Shown piece by piece: positions 58,544-64,000 of a DNA stretch of 64,000 bases. The stretch lies in assembly GCA_014859105.1 (NCBI GenBank), contig JACUUX010000008.1, positions 1 to 64,000 on the forward strand, written 5' to 3'. The stretch's first letter is position 1, and each line of letters begins with the position of its first letter. This DNA comes from Nitrospirota bacterium. GTDB taxonomy: Bacteria > Nitrospirota > Thermodesulfovibrionia > Thermodesulfovibrionales > SM23-35. Both the position numbers and the translations under genes were made by a program. Below the pieces are notes generated by a model, which was not told where the DNA came from, ran no database searches, and worked only from the letters and a program-made list of their open reading frames with translations.

Positions 58544-59050
58544 ATGGAACTAACAGATATAATGCCTGTCGAAGGATGGAATAGGTTGGCTGAGGATATC
58601 TATACACATTTTGGTTTTAATGGCGCAGTGTATGATCGAAATAATAATGTAATCGTAAAATCCGAAGGATGGGCCAATAAAATTTGCCCCTTAATAAAAG
58701 GGGGAGACTCGCGCATCATCTGTGCATCCGCCCAGCAAAGTTGTTCCACGGAAGCAAAAGAAACGAAAGAAACCGTTATAGTTGAATGCGATGCAGGCTT
58801 AATAAAATTTATAGTCCCTATTTTTGTGAACAACGAATTTGTAGGAAGTATCGGAGGCTGTGGATGTTTATTGGAAAACTCAGAGATGGATACTTTTTAC
58901 CTGAGTAAACTTCTAAAAAAAGATGATATAAAGGATTTTTTAAAATCGATTGAAAGAATTTCTCAGGAGAAATTAACAGAAGCTGTAAAATATGTTCAAT
59001 TACATATACAGGATGCGCTTAAAAATAAGGGTATTTTAGTCAGGCGTTAA
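58544..59050 (+). CDS. PocR-domain sensory protein
   Basis: Cys-rich PocR-like: GFNGAVYDRNNNVIVKSEGWANKICPLIKG..CDAGLIKFIVPIFVNNEFVGSIGGCGCL. Confidence 0.8.
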   Translation: MELTDIMPVEGWNRLAEDIYTHFGFNGAVYDRNNNVIVKSEGWANKICPLIKGGDSRIICASAQQSCSTEAKETKETVIVECDAGLIKFIVPIFVNNEFVGSIGGCGCLLENSEMDTFYLSKLLKKDDIKDFLKSIERISQEKLTEAVKYVQLHIQDALKNKGILVRR

Positions 59051-59120
59051 CTTTACACGCCTCGCATGTAAGATTATGTTCTCAAGCCGACTCTGAGACA
59101 GAACATTAGCTGGAGGGTAT

Positions 59121-59450
59121 ATGCAGAGATTTAAGAGATTTATCGGAAAACAAGTCATTTCTGAAAATCTTAAGGATCCAGAAAGACTTATCACCTATGG
59201 AATTGGGTGTAAAAAATTGCCCGAGTCACTGGATGAGTTTGACGAGATAGAACTCTCAGTAGGGTCAGTCGATAATGAAATCCTTTTAGCTGTACTAGTA
59301 CTTGAAGGAAAAATCAAAAGGATAATGTTTGTAAAGGTTAATAAATCAGACCCGGACGCAAGCAGTCCACTCACAGAAGAACAGCTCACGAGACTTTTAG
59401 ACGAGTATGGGGATCGTTTTATCAATTTTTTTGAATATGTAACTCAATGA
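59121..59450 (+). CDS. Hypothetical protein
   Basis: 109-aa ORF, RBS ggagggt. Confidence 0.55.
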   Translation: MQRFKRFIGKQVISENLKDPERLITYGIGCKKLPESLDEFDEIELSVGSVDNEILLAVLVLEGKIKRIMFVKVNKSDPDASSPLTEEQLTRLLDEYGDRFINFFEYVTQ

Positions 59451-59555
59451 GACACCTTATTATTGTTTTCATAAGCTTAACAATTCTCACTGAAATTATT
59501 GTATAATAACTTGCTCTGACAGCTATTATTTAAAAATGTAAAGGAGGTAGATAGC

Positions 59556-59930
59556 ATGAAAAAAATCATAGCAGTATTGTTATCATTAATGTTTGTATTC
59601 CTTATCGCATCATTATCTTTGGCAATTGAAGAGAAAAAGATTGTACCACCTGAACTCCCTTATGCTGCAGGAGTAAAGCAAATTACGGGTGAAGTCAGGT
59701 CAGTTAATTTAACCGACATGTCATTGACCGTAACTAAAAAAGTCGGAGACAAGACTGTAGAAGTTGTTGTAGCAGTGGATGAAAGAACGAAGATTAAGAA
59801 GGATGATATGGAGAAGACATTTACCGCTATAAAAGTTGGTGATCAGGTGGTTGTCAAGTATTTAAAGATTGACAGAAAGCAAGTGGCAAAAAATATTTCC
59901 ATCAAATCAGATTCAACATCCGAAAAATAA
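59556..59930 (+). CDS. Exported small protein (DUF5666-like)
   Basis: Signal peptide; QITGEVRSVNLTDMSLTVTKKVGDKTVEVVVAVDERTKI. Confidence 0.65.
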   Translation: MKKIIAVLLSLMFVFLIASLSLAIEEKKIVPPELPYAAGVKQITGEVRSVNLTDMSLTVTKKVGDKTVEVVVAVDERTKIKKDDMEKTFTAIKVGDQVVVKYLKIDRKQVAKNISIKSDSTSEK

Positions 59931-59943
59931 TCAAAATAAAATT

Positions 59944-59975
59944 ATCTGTGCAAGGTGGATACACCTTGCACAGAT
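59944..59975. terminator. Bidirectional terminator ATCTGTGCAAGGTG-GATA-CACCTTGCACAGAT
   Basis: Perfect 14-bp stem between convergent genes. Confidence 0.9.
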
Positions 59976-59997
59976 TTACTCTCTAAAAAGTATCCTT

Positions 59998-61212
59998 TTA
60001 ATGCGCTGATTCATATTCAGGATGTTCATACATAATCGCCATGCGGTTCACGATAAATCGATAGAAAAGGACCAACATAGTTACTACTCCAAGGGAAAGT
60101 GCAAACTCCATCCAGATCGGATAGTACTTCTGTGAAATAGGAATATACCAGTTATATGCAATTATAGATACATTAAGCCGGTTTAATATTACACCAAGTG
60201 CAGTTAAAAAGCCTGTCCATCGCACAAGGTTAGGTTTATGTCTTATTGCGGCGTGAGTAAATAGAAGTGCCGGGAAGAGGACAAAACCAAGAATTTCTAC
60301 TAAATACCAATAACCATATGGTGTATTCAGATAACTCCAGTTATTGTAATGAGCTATGTCAAAAAATTTAAGGATGAAATAAACAAATAAAGCAGATGCC
60401 GCAGCCTTACCAAGCCCGATGGTACGCCTGTCAAATTGAGCCTGATCAAAGTTTTTAAGTTGTCTTTTGAAAACCCGATGCGAAATGGTACTTTCAAAAA
60501 TTACCATGGAAATTCCTGCGAAGATAGCTGATAGAAGGAAGAATACAGGCAATAGTGTTGAATACCAGAGAGGATGGAGTTTGCCAGGGACAACAAGATA
60601 TAGTCCACCAAGTGCAGATTGGTGGCCGCCGGCTATTATCACTCCAAAAATGGTCGCCCAGATAGCCATCTTCGTGAAGAATTCACGGAGTTTCCTCAGA
60701 TTCAACCACTCAAACAGGGCCGGGGCCCATTCAATAAGACAGATATTTATATAAAGGAAGAAATGCCAACCGATCAGAAACAGAATAGAAGCAAATCCCC
60801 ATGAATAACCGATAAGATAAGGGATACGATAATAACGGCCCAGGTCAAACAAAAGCGCAAACACAGCGAATACATATCCGAGGAGGCTTGAGAGTATAGC
60901 CGGTCTAACAAAATGGTGATAGTCCTTCATTCCGAAGAGATGAACAGCAGTGCCAAGGGCGAGGCCGGGAGCAGCTAAGGCGATTCCGACAAGTATATCA
61001 AATCCGATCCAGAATCCCCAGGGATAGTTGTCTGAAAGATTAGTCGATGGACCTAATCCGAAAAGAAGCCGGTAAATCATCACTCCTACCCCGGCAGACA
61101 AAAAAACCGCTGCGATTAAATTGGGAACGTTGACATTGCTGATAATATAATCTCTCGGAGTCATACCAAGAAGTATTTTTTCTCTGAACCAGGTATTAGT
61201 GCTTTTCGCCAT
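59998..61212 (-). CDS. hmcC: NrfD/HmcC-family integral membrane subunit
   Basis: Ten-TM NrfD-like; [23 protein letters not shown] start. Confidence 0.88.
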   Translation of the reverse strand: MAKSTNTWFREKILLGMTPRDYIISNVNVPNLIAAVFLSAGVGVMIYRLLFGLGPSTNLSDNYPWGFWIGFDILVGIALAAPGLALGTAVHLFGMKDYHHFVRPAILSSLLGYVFAVFALLFDLGRYYRIPYLIGYSWGFASILFLIGWHFFLYINICLIEWAPALFEWLNLRKLREFFTKMAIWATIFGVIIAGGHQSALGGLYLVVPGKLHPLWYSTLLPVFFLLSAIFAGISMVIFESTISHRVFKRQLKNFDQAQFDRRTIGLGKAAASALFVYFILKFFDIAHYNNWSYLNTPYGYWYLVEILGFVLFPALLFTHAAIRHKPNLVRWTGFLTALGVILNRLNVSIIAYNWYIPISQKYYPIWMEFALSLGVVTMLVLFYRFIVNRMAIMYEHPEYESAH

Positions 61213-62227
61213 GGCTTCCTCCTTTCTCCTCCGGGGATGTGTCATGGCCTGATTTATGTTTCTTCCGAGCTTTTGAGATGGCGTAATAAGCCCCAAAAAC
61301 AAGTGGCCAGGCACCGACAATTTCAAACATCTTTACCCCAAAAAGAAAACCCTTGCTCATATTCGGTATCGGTGTCTTCCCGATGTCTGTTCTCATGCCA
61401 ATTTCGTCAAAAGGAACCGAAGACAGATAAAGCCAGCTCGTGCCTCCTACTTCGTGCTCTCCATAAATATGATCAACATATTTGCCCGGATTTTTTGTTA
61501 TCCTTTCGTGAGCAAGTTTAATGAGTTCACTTATTTTACCAAATCTCATTACTTCTGCAGGGCATATCTCGACACATGCCGGGACGCCACCTTCTCTGGT
61601 AATCCTGTCATAACACAGTGTACATTTCGTAATCTGCGGATTAAGAGGCTCATAGTATTCATATGCAGGGACATCGAAGGGACATGCAAGCATACAATAC
61701 CGGCATCCAATGCATACATGGGGGAGATGTAAAACCGGCCCTGCTGTAGATTTCCTGTAAGCATCAACAAAGCATGAGGCCAGACATGCGGGATTTTCGC
61801 AGTGCATGCACTGTCTTTTAACATAGATAGGTTTACCATCTCTTGAGCTATAGAAGCGATTGACTACGGTAAAGTTACCTGCATGCATTCTTCTCACTGC
61901 ATCGAAAACCGACTTTTCCTGATGTACCGATGCCTCAAATTCTTTTATGGGCCTGTTCGGATTCTTATTCCATTCATTACATGCCCATTCGCATCTTCTG
62001 CATCCGATACATCGCGTTGTATCAACAAGTACGCCATAGCGATCTTCCGGAAGAGTAGCCTCTATTTTCTCATACAATTTCCAGTTCCCTTCATTGGCAG
62101 TATTGCCGGTAGAAAAAATAGAGGGGCCACCTTTTTGATATGCATGGGCAATGGTACTACTGCCCAATAAGCTAGTTCCAGCAATTGTTACAGTCCGCTT
62201 TAAGAATTCCCTCCTGCTAATCGGCAT
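61196..62227 (-). CDS. hmcB: HmcB-like Tat-exported 4x[4Fe-4S] protein
   Basis: SRREFLKR Tat motif; [48 protein letters not shown]. Confidence 0.88.
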   Translation of the reverse strand: MPISRREFLKRTVTIAGTSLLGSSTIAHAYQKGGPSIFSTGNTANEGNWKLYEKIEATLPEDRYGVLVDTTRCIGCRRCEWACNEWNKNPNRPIKEFEASVHQEKSVFDAVRRMHAGNFTVVNRFYSSRDGKPIYVKRQCMHCENPACLASCFVDAYRKSTAGPVLHLPHVCIGCRYCMLACPFDVPAYEYYEPLNPQITKCTLCYDRITREGGVPACVEICPAEVMRFGKISELIKLAHERITKNPGKYVDHIYGEHEVGGTSWLYLSSVPFDEIGMRTDIGKTPIPNMSKGFLFGVKMFEIVGAWPLVFGAYYAISKARKKHKSGHDTSPEEKGGSHGEKH

Positions 62228-62242
62228 AAATAAGCCTCCGTG

Positions 62243-62359
62243 CTAAAATTTTCTTTCCTCGTTAAGAATTAAATAAAATACGATAAATATGAACATGGCA
62301 AGAACGGCTATTGCATATTCATAGCCATGATGTGAAAAAAGTTGTTCGAAGATATACAT
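62243..62359 (-). CDS. hmcD: HmcD-like 38-aa single-TM protein
   Basis: MYIFEQLFSHHGYEYAIAVLAMFIFIVFYLILNEERKF*; between hmcA and hmcB; absent from ORF track. Confidence 0.75.
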   Translation of the reverse strand: MYIFEQLFSHHGYEYAIAVLAMFIFIVFYLILNEERKF

Positions 62360-62372
62360 TTATTTCTCCTTT

Positions 62373-64000
62373 CTACTTTAGTAAAGGTCTTTCGTATGTC
62401 GTGAGTATATCTGTCGGACGTACCTCTTTCTCTTTATGACAATCTTTACATTCCCTGGCTTTTTCGAGTTCCATATACTCATGACAGCCGATGCACTGGC
62501 CGTGGTAAGCTGCAACGAGCCTGGGCCTATTCATGTTCTGTCTGTCAAAGGATATGCTGTGACAGTTTCTGCAGTAGGGCGGACTATCCTTTTCCACTTC
62601 AGCCTCTGCACGGCTTTGATGGTGACATCCCTCGCATAGCGTCTGCAATTTTCTATGGAAATAACTTCCCAGATCGCTATCATTAGAGACCTTTACTAAT
62701 TTTTCTATAATCTCCACATGAGGAAATTTTGATGGCTCATATTCCTTTTCTAAGATGTTTATTGTTACCTCTTTCTTTACCTTTTCTGTATCAAGCCCTG
62801 CAATCGAAAGCTTAACTTCGGGGAGGAGTTCTTTCTTACCTGTATGACAAATATTACACATCTCTTTTTTGGGACCTTTTGTTTGTATATCCATTATCGG
62901 AAGCAGACCATGACAGCCTGCACAGTCTTTCTCTGTTTTCTTGATACTATGGCAACCACTGCAGCTCTTGTCGGAAAATACGTCATGATATGCATTTGCA
63001 ATATTTACCCAGTTTCCATCCCGGTCACCTGTCAGAGTATGGCATTGTTTACATGCATTTAATGTTTCATGGTGACAACCACGGCAGGTCTTATGACTCT
63101 TTTCGTGAGAAGTATGATCGAACGGAACGCCTTTCATCCTCGCATTTTTTATATTTATGAAAGCTTTTTCTGGCTGGCCACTATCAGGCCGAGGCACTTT
63201 TTCGAGTTCAGCGACAGTCATATACTCTCCTGTATGGCAATCCATGCAGACAAGAGGGCCTGCTTTCTCCTCGCCCTCCTTTTCTGTGAAATACAGATGA
63301 CAATTCAAGCATCTTGTATGGGATACTCCTCTGACTGAAAGGTTCTTCTCTGTTGTAATTCGCATCTCGTTAGCCAGCACGGGACCTCTTTTCGCGCCAA
63401 GATCATGACAATAATAGCATGACCACTCTTCACCTTTTTCATAAACTAACTCTTCATTATAAATATGATGGCAGAGATCACAATTGTCTTCTATTTTCCT
63501 TTCTCTCAGCTTCTTATCATGTGTATCGTGAACTTTGAAATCAAATTCAACGATTGGATATTTTATTTCTGCCAACTCAAGTTCTTTCATATGACAGGCT
63601 CCACAGACAATAGGGCCGGACTTTTCTCCTTGCTTGGTTTTCTTTTTGTGACAATCCATACATTCATCGTGATAAGCATTCATGTATGAATCTGCATCTT
63701 TTTTCTTAACTTCTTTTGGAAACTCAAAAATAACAAGTGTTTTATCTTCGCTGAGAGGATGACATTCCTGACAGGTTTCCCATTCCTCTTTGCCTTCTTT
63801 AACCAAGGCTTCAGTGTGCTTTTTGTGATCAAAAACTACCTGAGGACGTTGTAATTTACCAAAAATTTCAGTACGGGCAATGCCTATCTTGTTTTCGGGT
63901 TTAAGCTCTTTCGTAGGTTTAACTGCTTTTTTGGGTAGCACAGGCCCTTCAGTAGAATATACACCGTTCAATCCAATTAAAACGCCGAGCAGAATACTTA
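62373..64000 (-). CDS. hmcA: HmcA-like 16-heme cytochrome c, 5' end beyond the window
   Basis: 16 CxxCH motifs counted; open frame continues upstream of 63971 as signal-peptide-like SILLGVLIGLNGVYS. Confidence 0.92.
   Translation of the reverse strand, partial: SILLGVLIGLNGVYSTEGPVLPKKAVKPTKELKPENKIGIARTEIFGKLQRPQVVFDHKKHTEALVKEGKEEWETCQECHPLSEDKTLVIFEFPKEVKKKDADSYMNAYHDECMDCHKKKTKQGEKSGPIVCGACHMKELELAEIKYPIVEFDFKVHDTHDKKLRERKIEDNCDLCHHIYNEELVYEKGEEWSCYYCHDLGAKRGPVLANEMRITTEKNLSVRGVSHTRCLNCHLYFTEKEGEEKAGPLVCMDCHTGEYMTVAELEKVPRPDSGQPEKAFINIKNARMKGVPFDHTSHEKSHKTCRGCHHETLNACKQCHTLTGDRDGNWVNIANAYHDVFSDKSCSGCHSIKKTEKDCAGCHGLLPIMDIQTKGPKKEMCNICHTGKKELLPEVKLSIAGLDTEKVKKEVTINILEKEYEPSKFPHVEIIEKLVKVSNDSDLGSYFHRKLQTLCEGCHHQSRAEAEVEKDSPPYCRNCHSISFDRQNMNRPRLVAAYHGQCIGCHEYMELEKARECKDCHKEKEVRPTDILTTYERPLLK

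Overview
64 kb bacterial chromosome segment, AT-rich. Gene content (Hmc-type 16-heme cytochrome complex, ORP-like MinD/NifX cluster, sulfite-reductase-like protein, Feo island) resembles an anaerobic sulfur- or iron-cycling lineage such as Nitrospirota/Thermodesulfovibrionia or Desulfobacterota; this placement is inference. Main content: cdaA-ybbR-glmM-comEC; an iron island (DtxR-FeoA fusion, FeoA, split FeoB, NifX/Zn-ribbon, triple-FeoA, porin, DUF2325, TonB receptor); a region with two histidine-kinase and two MBL paralogues plus gene fragments; an ABC metal transporter; an ORP-like MinD/MinD/CDF-NifX/FmdB/Mrp/NifX cluster; Fur and Fur-box promoters; a selenium cluster (yedE, tusA/yedF, DUF3343, NnrD-like kinase, selD); and hmcA-D at the right edge. 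The most notable result is two selenoprotein genes missed or truncated by the ORF track because of in-frame UGA. (i) selD really starts near 57094 with UGA at 57145-57147 (GUASK). (ii) A hidden minus-strand C-GCAxxG-C-C family gene at 52932-53297 has UGA at 53229-53231 replacing the first conserved Cys, with a good SECIS-like hairpin downstream. Other hidden features: a ferredoxin without a canonical start codon, HmcD (38 aa), a 39-aa lysine-rich protein, tRNA-fMet, an IS3 orfA remnant, N-terminal fragments of AmrS, FmdB and radical SAM/HprK genes, nested palindromic repeats, and repeated promoter/operator architectures for Fur and DtxR. All family calls were made by eye; no searches were run.
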